Assembly (NCBI GenBank): GCA_944385645.1
Contig: CALWYA010000019.1
Coordinates: forward strand, 1 to 13,387
Direction of reading: 5' to 3'
Length of the DNA stretch: 13,387 nucleotides
DNA from: an uncultured Oscillospiraceae bacterium
GTDB taxonomy: Bacteria > Bacillota > Clostridia > Oscillospirales > Oscillospiraceae
In this document: in pieces, positions 5,632 to 11,804 of the stretch
Numbering within the stretch: position 1 is the stretch's first letter
How the letters are laid out: each line of letters opens with the position of its first letter
Position numbers and translations under genes: made by a program
The notes under the pieces: generated by a model
Told to the model about the DNA's origin: nothing
What the model saw: only the letters and a program-made list of their open reading frames with translations
Databases searched by the model: none

Positions 5632-6549
5632 ATGGAAGAACTGCTGGAGCAGCTGCTGGAGGAGTGCCGGCCCTTCACCCGGGAGGGGAAGGTGGCCTCC
5701 TACATCCCCGAGCTAGCCAAGAGCGACCCCGCCGGCCTGGGCATCTGCGTGCAGTGCAGCGACGGGCGGCACTATCAGGCGGGGGACGCGGAGAAGCGAT
5801 TCACCATCCAGAGCGTGGTCAAGCCCATGCTGCTGCTCCTGGCCCTGATGGACAACGGGGAGGAGTACGTCCGCTCCCGGGTGGGGGTGGAGGCCACGGG
5901 CAAGCCCTTCGACGCCATCAACATGACCGACCAGACCCTGCTCAGCGACCACCTGAACCCTATGGTGAACATGGGGGCCATCGCCATGTGCAGCCTGATC
6001 CGGGGGGAGAGCTATGAGCACCGGTATCAGCGGCTGCTGGAGCTGGTGCGCACCCTGGCCGGCGACCCGGACATCGCCCTGGACGAGGCGGTGTACCAGT
6101 CCGAGCGGCGCACCGGCAGCAAGAACCGGGCCCTGGCCTATCTGCTCCAGACCTACGGGATGCTGGAGGACGACGTGGAGCAGGTGCTGGACTGCTATTT
6201 CAAGTGCTGCTCCATCTCGGTGAACAGCCGGGACCTGGCCCGGATCGGCTTCACCCTGGCCAACCGGGGCAAACCAGCCCAGAGTGACCAGCGCCTCTTC
6301 CCCGGGCGGTACGCCCACTATGTGAACGCCGTCCTCATGACCTGCGGCATGTACGACGGCTCCGGGGACTTCGCCGTCAACGTGGGGGTCCCCGCCAAGA
6401 GCGGGGTGGGGGGCGGCATCATGGCCGTGGTCCCCACCAAAATGGGCATCGGCATCTACTCCCCCGCCCTGGACCAGAAGGGCAACAGTCTGGCGGGCAT
6501 CCAGGTGCTCACCCGTCTGTCCCAGCGCCTGTATCTGAGCATCTTCTGA
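5632..6549 (+). CDS. glsA: Glutaminase (serine-dependent beta-lactamase-like fold)
   Basis: The enzyme hydrolyses L-glutamine to glutamate and ammonia in the cytoplasm. At 305 residues it is the normal length for bacterial GlsA and looks intact. Family residues are in place: Ser61-x-x-Lys64 (FTIQSVVK), LNPMVNMGAI (108-116), SERRTGSKNRA (157-167), YFKCCSISV (189-197), Tyr241 in MYDGSGDFA and VPAKSGVGGG (253-262). The serine motif is usually followed by Val-Phe; here it is followed by Pro-Met, a minor departure. The start is ATG 5632, 8 nt after AGGAGG. The gene has its own promoter and terminator, so it is a single-gene unit. It lies between the two M56-related segments and converges with the downstream one. 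Its role could be nitrogen release or acid tolerance, as in other gut bacteria, but nothing here decides that. Confidence 0.96.
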   Translation: MEELLEQLLEECRPFTREGKVASYIPELAKSDPAGLGICVQCSDGRHYQAGDAEKRFTIQSVVKPMLLLLALMDNGEEYVRSRVGVEATGKPFDAINMTDQTLLSDHLNPMVNMGAIAMCSLIRGESYEHRYQRLLELVRTLAGDPDIALDEAVYQSERRTGSKNRALAYLLQTYGMLEDDVEQVLDCYFKCCSISVNSRDLARIGFTLANRGKPAQSDQRLFPGRYAHYVNAVLMTCGMYDGSGDFAVNVGVPAKSGVGGGIMAVVPTKMGIGIYSPALDQKGNSLAGIQVLTRLSQRLYLSIF

Positions 6550-6565
6550 GGGCGGATCCGCCCGC

Positions 6566-6596
6566 GCGCCCGCCCCGGCCGGGGCGGGCGCTTTTT
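6566..6596 (+). terminator. Intrinsic terminator of glsA
   Basis: A perfect 26-bp GC palindrome (6566-6591, arms GCGCCCGCCCCGG/CCGGGGCGGGCGC) is followed by five T (6592-6596), 16 bp after the glsA stop. It is oriented for glsA; the opposite direction gives A residues after the stem. Confidence 0.9.
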
Positions 6597-6606
6597 GCGC
6601 CGGGGG

Positions 6607-7494
6607 TCAGTCCGGGCGGCTCACCCGCTCCACCGCCTCCCACACCGCCCGACCGTAGGCGGCCCGGGCCTCCGGGGGCAGGCGCTTCAGGGCGGCCTCG
6701 TCACAGGCCAGCTCCCCGTCCCGCTCCATGGCCCGGCCCATGAGCCACACCAGGGGGTCGAACCAGTACAGGGCGGTCACCCACAGGGCCAGGGCCTTGC
6801 GCCAGATGTCCCGGCGGCGCAGGTGGGTCAGCTCGTGGAGCAGGGCGCAGGTCAGGGCCTCCCCCTCCGGCGCCTCCCGGGGCAGGAGCAGGACGGGCCG
6901 GATCAGCCCGGCCACCATGGGGGCCCGCAAGCCGGGGCAGACCAGCAGCCGGGGCCGGCGGGCGAGGCCCAGCCGGTCGCTCAGCTGGTGGAAGGTCCGG
7001 ATCACCGCGGGGTCGTCCGCCGGCACGGCCCACCGGCGCAGCCACCGGAGGAACCGCCCGTGGGCCAGCAGGTTCCAGCCCAGCACCCCGGCGGCCCCCG
7101 CCAGCCACAGGGCGAACAGGACCGACGCCCAGTCCCGGGGCGGGGCGGCGTCGGCCGGGGCGGGGATCTCGGCTCCCTTGTCCCGGGCGGGAGTCTGGTC
7201 GGAGAAGTCGGGGGCGGGCTCCGGGAACTCATCCGGCAGCGGGTCGGGCCGCGCCGGGGCGGCGACGCCGGAGGAGGGGAGGGTGACGGCGGGGACGGTC
7301 ACCTGGATGGGGGCCGGGGCCTCGGGGAGCAGAGGAAAGGGAACGGCCAGCCGCAGGCACAGGAGCAGCCAGCCCCACCCCCCCCCCCGGCCCCCGCCCC
7401 GGCTGCCCAGCAGCCGCCCCGCCAGGAGCAGCAGGAGGATGGCGGCCGAGCCGCCCAGGGCCACCTCGGCCAGTCCCAGAAGGAAGTCCTTCAC
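6607..7494 (-). CDS. M56 family (BlaR1/MecR1-type) membrane metallopeptidase, short
   Basis: M56 proteins are membrane zinc proteases that sense an outside signal and lead to loss of the BlaI-type repressor. The 295-residue product has membrane segments at about 8-29, 40-57 and 121-142. A Pro/Ala-rich outside linker lies between the second and third. The zinc motif HELTH is at 220-224 and the third-ligand region ERDGELACDEAAL at 257-269. It starts with GTG 7494, overlapping the regulator's stop by 4 nt (GTGA), so the two are translationally coupled. It ends only about 27 residues after CDEA, without the final membrane helix and sensor domain usual in BlaR1, and matching sequence occurs at 4654-5136 beyond glsA. 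It may be a naturally short form or a truncated gene. The catalytic core is complete; sensing is doubtful. Confidence 0.85.
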   Translation of the reverse strand: MKDFLLGLAEVALGGSAAILLLLLAGRLLGSRGGGRGGGWGWLLLCLRLAVPFPLLPEAPAPIQVTVPAVTLPSSGVAAPARPDPLPDEFPEPAPDFSDQTPARDKGAEIPAPADAAPPRDWASVLFALWLAGAAGVLGWNLLAHGRFLRWLRRWAVPADDPAVIRTFHQLSDRLGLARRPRLLVCPGLRAPMVAGLIRPVLLLPREAPEGEALTCALLHELTHLRRRDIWRKALALWVTALYWFDPLVWLMGRAMERDGELACDEAALKRLPPEARAAYGRAVWEAVERVSRPD

Positions 7495-7862
7495 CGGCCC
7501 TTCCCCCTCTCCAGCTGGTCCACCAGGGCCCGCAGCTCGTCCAGCTCGTCCCGGCTCAGCCCCTCCCGGGCCAGAGCGGCCACGAAGTTCCGGGGGGAGC
7601 CGTACAGCCGGTCCAGCACCGCCCGGCTGTCAAAGGCCAGGTACTCCTCCCGGCCCACCAGGGGGGCGTAGCGGTTCTCCCGCCCCGCCCGGCGGACCCG
7701 GACAAAGCCCTTGTCCGCCAGCCGGGAGAGGTAGGTGTTCACCGTGTTGGGGGCCCAGCCGAAGGGGGTCAGCCCCGCGTCCAGGGCGGAGCGGGGCACG
7801 TCGTCCCCGGCGGCCCATAGGGCCTTCATCACTTCCAGCTCGGCGTCGGGCAGGCGTTTCAT
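7491..7862 (-). CDS. BlaI/MecI/CopY family transcriptional repressor
   Basis: This is a winged-helix repressor of the BlaI/MecI/CopY family, which dimerises on TACA/TGTA-type dyads and is removed by its M56 partner. From ATG 7862 it is 123 residues, the usual length. The N-terminus RLPDAELEVMKALW and the recognition part WAPNTVNTYLSRLADKGFV are typical, followed by a dimerisation tail. The frame is open upstream to 7928, but the promoter -35/-10 lies at 7928-7900, so a start before about 7893 is excluded and ATG 7862 is preferred. It shares a GTGA overlap with the M56 gene. Dyads overlap its promoter, suggesting autorepression. I cannot say whether it controls beta-lactam, copper or another response; no beta-lactamase is in the window. 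Confidence 0.92.
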   Translation of the reverse strand: MKRLPDAELEVMKALWAAGDDVPRSALDAGLTPFGWAPNTVNTYLSRLADKGFVRVRRAGRENRYAPLVGREEYLAFDSRAVLDRLYGSPRNFVAALAREGLSRDELDELRALVDQLERGKGR

Positions 7863-7883
7863 TCCGGTCACATCCTCGTCAAA

Positions 7884-7928
7884 TGTAGTAATTGAATTTA
7901 TACTACACTTGTCGTAGAAAGAAGTCAA
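7884..7928 (-). promoter_or_regulatory. Promoter and overlapping operator of the BlaI-type/M56 operon
   Basis: On the minus strand TTGACT (7928-7923) and TAGTAT (7905-7900) are 17 bp apart. TGTAGTA (7884-7890) and TACTACA (7901-7907) form a perfect 7-bp inverted repeat with 10 bp between. A third half-site, GTCGTAG (7911-7917), also pairs with CTAC at 7903-7906. Dyads covering the -10 box and the start fit autorepression by the BlaI-type protein. Confidence 0.7.
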
Positions 7929-8209
7929 GTTACAGGGCGGTTACAGGAATCGGAAGGATTTTTCGTGTTGTATTTTTTGTCCCCGCCCCGGAGGGGGCGG
8001 GGACAGGGGTGGGCGGTTACAGAGGAAGGAGAGGGGCCGTCCGGCAGTGAGATCCGTTCCGTAGGGGCCGATGATCCCTACCCCTTTTGTCTCGCTGCGC
8101 TCGACATCTCCCCCTGATAGGGAAAATCAGCCGCGGCGGCCCGCAGGGAAAACGGCGCCGCGGCGGGGGGCGGCGATCCGGGTCCGGGAAACCTTTCACG
8201 GAAAATTCA
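7929..8209. other. Intergenic region with a GC-rich hairpin and a degenerate repeat
   Basis: There is no gene. GTCCCCGCCC and GGGCGGGGAC (about 7979-8004) form a stem, but no T-run follows on either strand (T and A runs lie on the wrong sides), so I do not call it a terminator. At about 8061-8130 a stretch (GTAGGGGCCG, CTCGCTGCGCTCG, CATCTCCCCCTGATAGGG) looks like a decayed member of the gut-Clostridia intergenic repeats. A short open frame on the minus strand at 8017-8199 is not supported. Confidence 0.45.
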
Positions 8210-8238
8210 TGGACTTTTGGGGCGAAGCATGGTACAAT
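8210..8238 (+). promoter_or_regulatory. Probable promoter of the WecG/TagA gene
   Basis: TGGACT (8210-8215) and TACAAT (8233-8238) are 17 bp apart. The -10 box is good and the -35 box matches four of six positions. It leaves a leader of about 80 nt containing a GC-rich dyad (CCGCCCCGGCCGGGGCGG, 8264-8281). Confidence 0.6.
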
Positions 8239-8322
8239 ATCAAGTTGAAAAAGAGGAAGCCTCCGCCCCGGCCGGGGCGGCCGCCCGGGCGCGTCCGGGG
8301 CGGAGAAATTCGGAGGAGTAAA

Positions 8323-9045
8323 TTGAAACGAGAAATTTTAGGGGTCGCCTTTGACGACCTGACCCGGCAGGAGGCCGCCCAGCGGGGGCGGGAGCTGCTG
8401 GAGGAGGACAAATTCCACTATGTGGTCACCCCCAACCCGGAGTTCCTCCTGGCCGCCGAGAAGGACCCGGAGTTTTGCCGGGTGCTCAACGAGGCCGACC
8501 TGGTGCTCCCGGACGGCATCGGGGTGGTGTACTCCGCCAAAATTTTGGGCACCCCCCTGAAGGGCCGGGTGCCCGGCATCGAGTTTGCCCAGGACATGCT
8601 GGCGTGTCTGAACGAGAAGAAGGGCCGGCTGTTCCTGCTGGGGGCCAAGCCCGGGGTGGCCGAAGAGGCCGGGGCGCGGATCCTGGACCAGTACCCGGAC
8701 ATCGTTTTGTGCGGCACCCAGGACGGCTATTTCCGGGACGAGGAGACCGTGCTGCTGAAGGTGGCCGCCGCCCGGCCCGACCTGCTGTTCGTCTGCCTGG
8801 GGGCTCCCAAGCAGGAGAAGTGGATGGCCCGGTGGGGCCGGCACACCGGCGCCCGGCTGGCCATCGGCCTGGGGGGTGCCCTGGACGTGTTTGCCGGCAA
8901 GGTGGAGCGGGCCCCCGAGTCCTGGCGGAAGCTGGGGCTGGAGTGGGCCTACCGCCTGAAAAAGGAGCCCCAGCGGGCGGGCCGCATGGCCAAGCTCCCC
9001 CTGGTGCTGGTAAAAGCCGCAGGGGAGAAATGGAAGAAAAAATAA
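8323..9045 (+). CDS. WecG/TagA/CpsF family glycosyltransferase (GT26)
   Basis: This family transfers an N-acetylmannosamine-type sugar from UDP onto undecaprenyl-linked GlcNAc at the inner membrane face, an early step of wall teichoic acid or capsule-type polymer synthesis. From TTG 8323 it is 240 residues, the family length. TTG is favoured because GGAGGAG lies just upstream and homology starts at KREILGVAFDDL; the frame is open further upstream but is repeat-like and unlike the family. Thr36 in TPNPEF and Asp64 in LPDGIGVV match the substrate and catalytic positions of TagA. LGAPKQEKWM (159-168), GGALDVFAG (184-192) and the C-terminal RAPESWRKLGLEWAYRL complete the signature. No other polymer genes are nearby. 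The acceptor and polymer cannot be named, so I give no gene symbol. Confidence 0.93.
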   Translation: MKREILGVAFDDLTRQEAAQRGRELLEEDKFHYVVTPNPEFLLAAEKDPEFCRVLNEADLVLPDGIGVVYSAKILGTPLKGRVPGIEFAQDMLACLNEKKGRLFLLGAKPGVAEEAGARILDQYPDIVLCGTQDGYFRDEETVLLKVAAARPDLLFVCLGAPKQEKWMARWGRHTGARLAIGLGGALDVFAGKVERAPESWRKLGLEWAYRLKKEPQRAGRMAKLPLVLVKAAGEKWKKK

Positions 9046-9125
9046 CACTGTGTATTCATGGGCTCCCGCCCCGCGGGAGCGAAAACACCGGAACACGCAG
9101 AGCACGCGGATAAGGAGGTCACACT

Positions 9126-9665
9126 ATGGTATACATCTTGCTGGCCGACGGCTTCGAGGAGGCGGAGGCCCTGGTGCCCGCCGACCTGCTGCGCCGGGCG
9201 GACATTGACACCGCCCTGGTCTCCCTGTGGGGGAGCGAGGCGGTGGGGGGCCGCGGGATCTGGGTGAAGGCCGACCTGAACGTGGCCCAGGTGGATCTGA
9301 CCAAGGCGGATATGTTCGTCCTGCCCGGGGGCCGGGTGGGGGTGCGCAATCTGGCCGGGGAGCCGGTGGTGGCCGCCCTGCTCCAGGAGGCCGCCGATCG
9401 GGACATCTGGATCGCCGCCATCTGCGCCGCCCCCACCCTGCTGGCCAAAACGGGCTGTCTGCGGGGGAAGCGGGCGGTGTGCTACCCCGGCATGGAGGAC
9501 CATCTCACCGGGGCCGTCCCCTGCCCGGAGGAGCCAGTGGTGGTGGACGGCAAGCTCATCACCGCCCGGGCCGCCGGGGCCTCCTTCGACTTCGGCCTGG
9601 CCCTGGTAGAGGCGCTGGCCGGGAGAGAGAAAGCAGCGGAGGTGCGCCGTGGCGTCTGCTATTGA
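9126..9665 (+). CDS. DJ-1/PfpI family protein
   Basis: This 179-residue DJ-1/ThiJ/PfpI protein is close in layout to human DJ-1 and bacterial YajL-type members. The nucleophile Cys100 sits in AAICAAPT and the conserved acid Glu14 in FEEAEA. LPGGRVGVRNL (66-76) and ARAAGASFDFGLALVEAL (147-164) are family motifs. Such proteins are linked to oxidative or carbonyl stress and glyoxal handling, but activities differ between members and cannot be assigned here. The start is ATG 9126 with AAGGAGG 7-8 nt upstream. It follows the glycosyltransferase by 80 bp, with a short hairpin (GCTCCCGC/GCGGGAGC) lacking a T-run between them, so read-through is possible. Its 3' end overlaps the next gene by 17 nt. 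Confidence 0.93.
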   Translation: MVYILLADGFEEAEALVPADLLRRADIDTALVSLWGSEAVGGRGIWVKADLNVAQVDLTKADMFVLPGGRVGVRNLAGEPVVAALLQEAADRDIWIAAICAAPTLLAKTGCLRGKRAVCYPGMEDHLTGAVPCPEEPVVVDGKLITARAAGASFDFGLALVEALAGREKAAEVRRGVCY

Positions 9666-10224
9666 TCTGGAGAAGAAGGAGCTGCGCGCCCAGGTGCGCC
9701 GGCAGCTGAACGCCATGACCGACCGGGAGCGCCGGGAGAGCGACGCGGCCCTGTTCGCCCGCTTCCTGGCCCTGCCCCAGGTGGAGGCGGCCAAGGCGGT
9801 CTTCGCCTTCTGGGGCATCCCCGGCAAGGAGCCGGAGACCGGCGCCCTGGTGGCCGAGCTGGTCCGCCGGGGCAAGGCGGTGGGCCTGCCCCGGATGCTG
9901 CCGGAGCACCGGATGGAGGTGCGCCGGTACGACCCGGACAGGCCCCTGGTCCAGGTGTCCTTCGGTATCTCCGAGCCGGGGGAGGACTGCCCCCTGATGG
10001 ACAAGGCGGAGATCGGCCTGGCCCTGGTGCCGGCGGTGTGCTATGACCGGCGGGGTTATCGCCTGGGCTTCGGCGGGGGATACTATGACCGGTGGCTGGC
10101 CGATTTTTCCGGCTTCCGGGTGGGCCTGTGCCGGGGGCTGGTCCTTCAGGACCGGGTGCCCACCGAGGCCCACGACAGCTGGGTGGACCTGCTGATCACG
10201 GAACAGGAGAGCCTGTCCCTGTGA
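9649..10224 (+). CDS. 5-formyltetrahydrofolate cyclo-ligase (MTHFS)
   Basis: The enzyme converts 5-formyltetrahydrofolate to 5,10-methenyltetrahydrofolate using ATP, returning stored folate to the one-carbon pool in the cytoplasm. The protein is 191 residues, the normal length. The N-terminal KKELRAQVRRQL and the C-terminal signature YDRRGYRLGFGGGYYDRWL (132-150), which binds the nucleotide phosphate, are clear; the spacing between them is standard. The start is GTG 9649, 5 nt after GGAGGT, inside the end of the DJ-1-type gene (17-nt overlap, different frame), which points to coupled translation. A GC-rich hairpin downstream separates it from the convergent Cys-rich gene. The same family is called YgfA, Fau or YqgN in different species. 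Confidence 0.95.
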   Translation: MASAIDLEKKELRAQVRRQLNAMTDRERRESDAALFARFLALPQVEAAKAVFAFWGIPGKEPETGALVAELVRRGKAVGLPRMLPEHRMEVRRYDPDRPLVQVSFGISEPGEDCPLMDKAEIGLALVPAVCYDRRGYRLGFGGGYYDRWLADFSGFRVGLCRGLVLQDRVPTEAHDSWVDLLITEQESLSL

Positions 10225-10225
10225 A

Positions 10226-10259
10226 AACGGGCGGACGGGCGGGAGATCGCTCCCCCGCC
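10226..10259. terminator. Possible bidirectional hairpin between convergent genes
   Basis: CGGGCGGGAG and CTCCCCCGCCCG (about 10237-10260) can pair around ATCG between the folate gene (plus) and the Cys-rich gene (minus). On the minus strand it is followed, after 8 nt, by TTTTC. That is weak as an intrinsic terminator, and no T-run follows on the plus strand. Confidence 0.35.
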
Positions 10260-10278
10260 CGCGCGCTGTGTAGCCCCT

Positions 10279-10464
10279 TCAGCAGCAGGTGCAGTCGTCG
10301 TTGCAGCCGCTGCCGCAGTTGTTGTTGGAGCCGCAGCCGCAGTTGCTGCCGCACCCGCAGCCGCTGCCGCTCCAGCCGCCGCATCCGCACAGGAGGATGA
10401 GCAGCAGGATGATCCACAGGGCGCCGTTGCCGCCCCATCCGCTGTTCCCACAGAACATTCGCAT
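10279..10464 (-). CDS. Cys/Gly-rich membrane-anchored mini-protein
   Basis: This 61-residue product has a hydrophobic helix (ALWIILLLILL, residues 15-25) followed by a tail made almost only of Gly, Ser, Asn and Cys in CGCG-type repeats. There are 12 cysteines in all, ending in CTCC. Small proteins of this layout occur in gut Clostridia and are often labelled high-cysteine or chorion-like, a name by composition only. The role is unknown; metal binding, disulfide cross-linking at the surface or a spore-coat part are guesses. TGAGGTG lies 3 nt before ATG 10464 but 9 nt before ATG 10458, so the second start may be the true one. It is divergent from mltG and convergent with the folate gene, so it appears to be its own unit. 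Confidence 0.75.
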   Translation of the reverse strand: MRMFCGNSGWGGNGALWIILLLILLCGCGGWSGSGCGCGSNCGCGSNNNCGSGCNDDCTCC

Positions 10465-10567
10465 TCACCTCACTTGATCTGCCGGGCCCGCCGGGCCCCG
10501 CGTTCTGTACCATTCTATGGCCCCGGCCTGTCCCCGGTGACAGGGGCGGGAGAAAATTTTCAATCCT

Positions 10568-10587
10568 GGGTCCCCGGGCGGGGACCC
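10568..10587. promoter_or_regulatory. Hairpin directly upstream of the mltG ribosome binding site
   Basis: GGGTCCCC and GGGGACCC form a perfect 8-bp stem with a GGGC loop, ending 5 nt before the AGGAG of mltG. A second, smaller dyad (CCTGTC/GACAGG) lies about 20 nt further upstream. With no T-run after it, it is not a terminator. It could affect mRNA stability or ribosome access. I could not support a promoter in the 142-bp gap to the divergent Cys-rich gene. Confidence 0.4.
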
Positions 10588-10606
10588 GCTGTTAGGAGTT
10601 GTACCT

Positions 10607-11746
10607 ATGCCGCAGCATCGAGAGTATGAGCCCAGGCACCGGGAGGAGCGCGCTGTCCGTTCGGGGGAGCGCCGCGCCGGCCGGGCACAGAGAAGCAGAC
10701 GCCCCTCCACCGGCCGCACCGCCAGCTTTGTGGTGCTGTATGTGGCGGGGGTCATCGGGGCCTCCATCCTGCTGGCCTGTATCGGCTGGATCCTGGCGGG
10801 GGACCTGCTGGCCCTGAACAAGGAGGAGAAGTCGGTGACCATCACCATCTCCAGCGAGGACAGCTTCGGCGACGTGACGGACCGGCTGAAGGAAGAGGGG
10901 CTCATCGAGTACAAGTGGCTCTTCCGCCTGTTCGCCGCCGTCACTGGCGGGGACGACGAGGTGACCATGGGCACCTACACCCTGAACACCGACATGGACT
11001 ACCGGGCTCTGCTCAACGGCATGAGCGCCAATTCGGCCACCAAGGCCACCGTCTCGGTGACCATCCCCGAGGGCATGACCACCCAGCAGATCTTCGCGCT
11101 GCTGGAGGAGAAGGGGGTGGCCAGCGTGGAGGACCTGGAGCAGGAGGCCGCCGAGCACGACTACGCCTTCGATTTCCTCCAGGACATCCCCCTGGGGGAG
11201 GTCAACCGCCTGGAGGGCTTCCTCTACCCGGACACCTACGAGTTCTACACCCCCCACAGCCCCCTGTACGCCATCAACCGGATGCTGGTGCGCTTTGACG
11301 AGCTGTACGACGAGGACCTGCGCCAGAAGGTGGCCGACTCGGGCTATACCCTCCGGGAGATCCTGACCATCGCCTCCCTCATCGAGCGGGAGACCGACGG
11401 CAGCGACCAGACGGACATCGCCTCGGTCATCTACAACCGGCTGAACAACCCCCAGGCGGAGACGGCGGGCTATCTGAATATCGACGCCACCCTGGTCTAT
11501 ATCAACGGGGGCCGCGAGCCCACCGCCGACGACCGGAACATCGACTCCCCCTACAACACCTATCTGTACAAGGGGCTGCCCCCCGGACCCATCGCCAATC
11601 CGGGCATGGAGTCCATCACCGCCGCCCTGAACCCGGCGGACACGGACTACTTCTACTATGCCCTGGGGGACGACGGGACCCACTCCTTCTTCCAGACCTA
11701 CGACCAGCTGCAAAACTTCCTGGCCAGCCAGGAGCGGTATCAGTAA
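10607..11746 (+). CDS. mltG: Endolytic murein transglycosylase MltG (YceG-like)
   Basis: MltG cleaves nascent glycan strands at the outer face of the membrane and is thought to terminate peptidoglycan polymerisation. The 379-residue protein has a long Arg-rich cytoplasmic start (1-38), one membrane helix (about 41-66), a LysM-like region (about 75-160) and the YceG catalytic domain. Catalytic Glu260 lies in IASLIERET, the equivalent of E. coli Glu218. LEGFLYPDTYEF (202-213) and SPYNTYLYKGLPPGPIANPG (314-333) are family motifs. The start is ATG 10607 after TTAGGAG. A perfect hairpin follows the stop. The U32 gene comes 49 bp later in the same direction; this pairing is frequently seen in Firmicutes. 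Full length and apparently functional. Confidence 0.96.
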   Translation: MPQHREYEPRHREERAVRSGERRAGRAQRSRRPSTGRTASFVVLYVAGVIGASILLACIGWILAGDLLALNKEEKSVTITISSEDSFGDVTDRLKEEGLIEYKWLFRLFAAVTGGDDEVTMGTYTLNTDMDYRALLNGMSANSATKATVSVTIPEGMTTQQIFALLEEKGVASVEDLEQEAAEHDYAFDFLQDIPLGEVNRLEGFLYPDTYEFYTPHSPLYAINRMLVRFDELYDEDLRQKVADSGYTLREILTIASLIERETDGSDQTDIASVIYNRLNNPQAETAGYLNIDATLVYINGGREPTADDRNIDSPYNTYLYKGLPPGPIANPGMESITAALNPADTDYFYYALGDDGTHSFFQTYDQLQNFLASQERYQ

Positions 11747-11754
11747 CAGACGCA

Positions 11755-11780
11755 TGGGCGGGGGCGTTCGCCCCCGCCCA
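11755..11780 (+). terminator. GC-rich hairpin after mltG
   Basis: TGGGCGGGGGC and GCCCCCGCCCA pair perfectly over 11 bp around a 4-nt loop, starting 8 nt after the mltG stop. The following bases (TTCCATTAG) are only moderately T-rich, so termination may be partial and the U32 gene may still be read through. Confidence 0.55.
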
Positions 11781-11804
11781 TTCCATTAGACAGAGGTGGA
11801 CCAC

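Noticed and set aside
6595..7888. Long open frames on the plus strand opposite the M56 and BlaI-type genes
   Set aside because: They are GC-rich shadows full of Pro, Arg, Gly and Gln with no domains, while the opposite strand has HELTH and winged-helix motifs and a GTGA overlap.
7975..8010. GTCCCCGCCCC...GGGGCGGGGAC as a terminator
   Set aside because: The T-run precedes the stem on the plus strand and gives A residues after the stem on the minus strand, so neither direction fits.
8071..8322. A longer WecG/TagA protein starting near 8071
   Set aside because: The extra residues are basic, low-complexity and cross the predicted promoter and repeat-like DNA. The ribosome binding site and family homology both point to TTG 8323.
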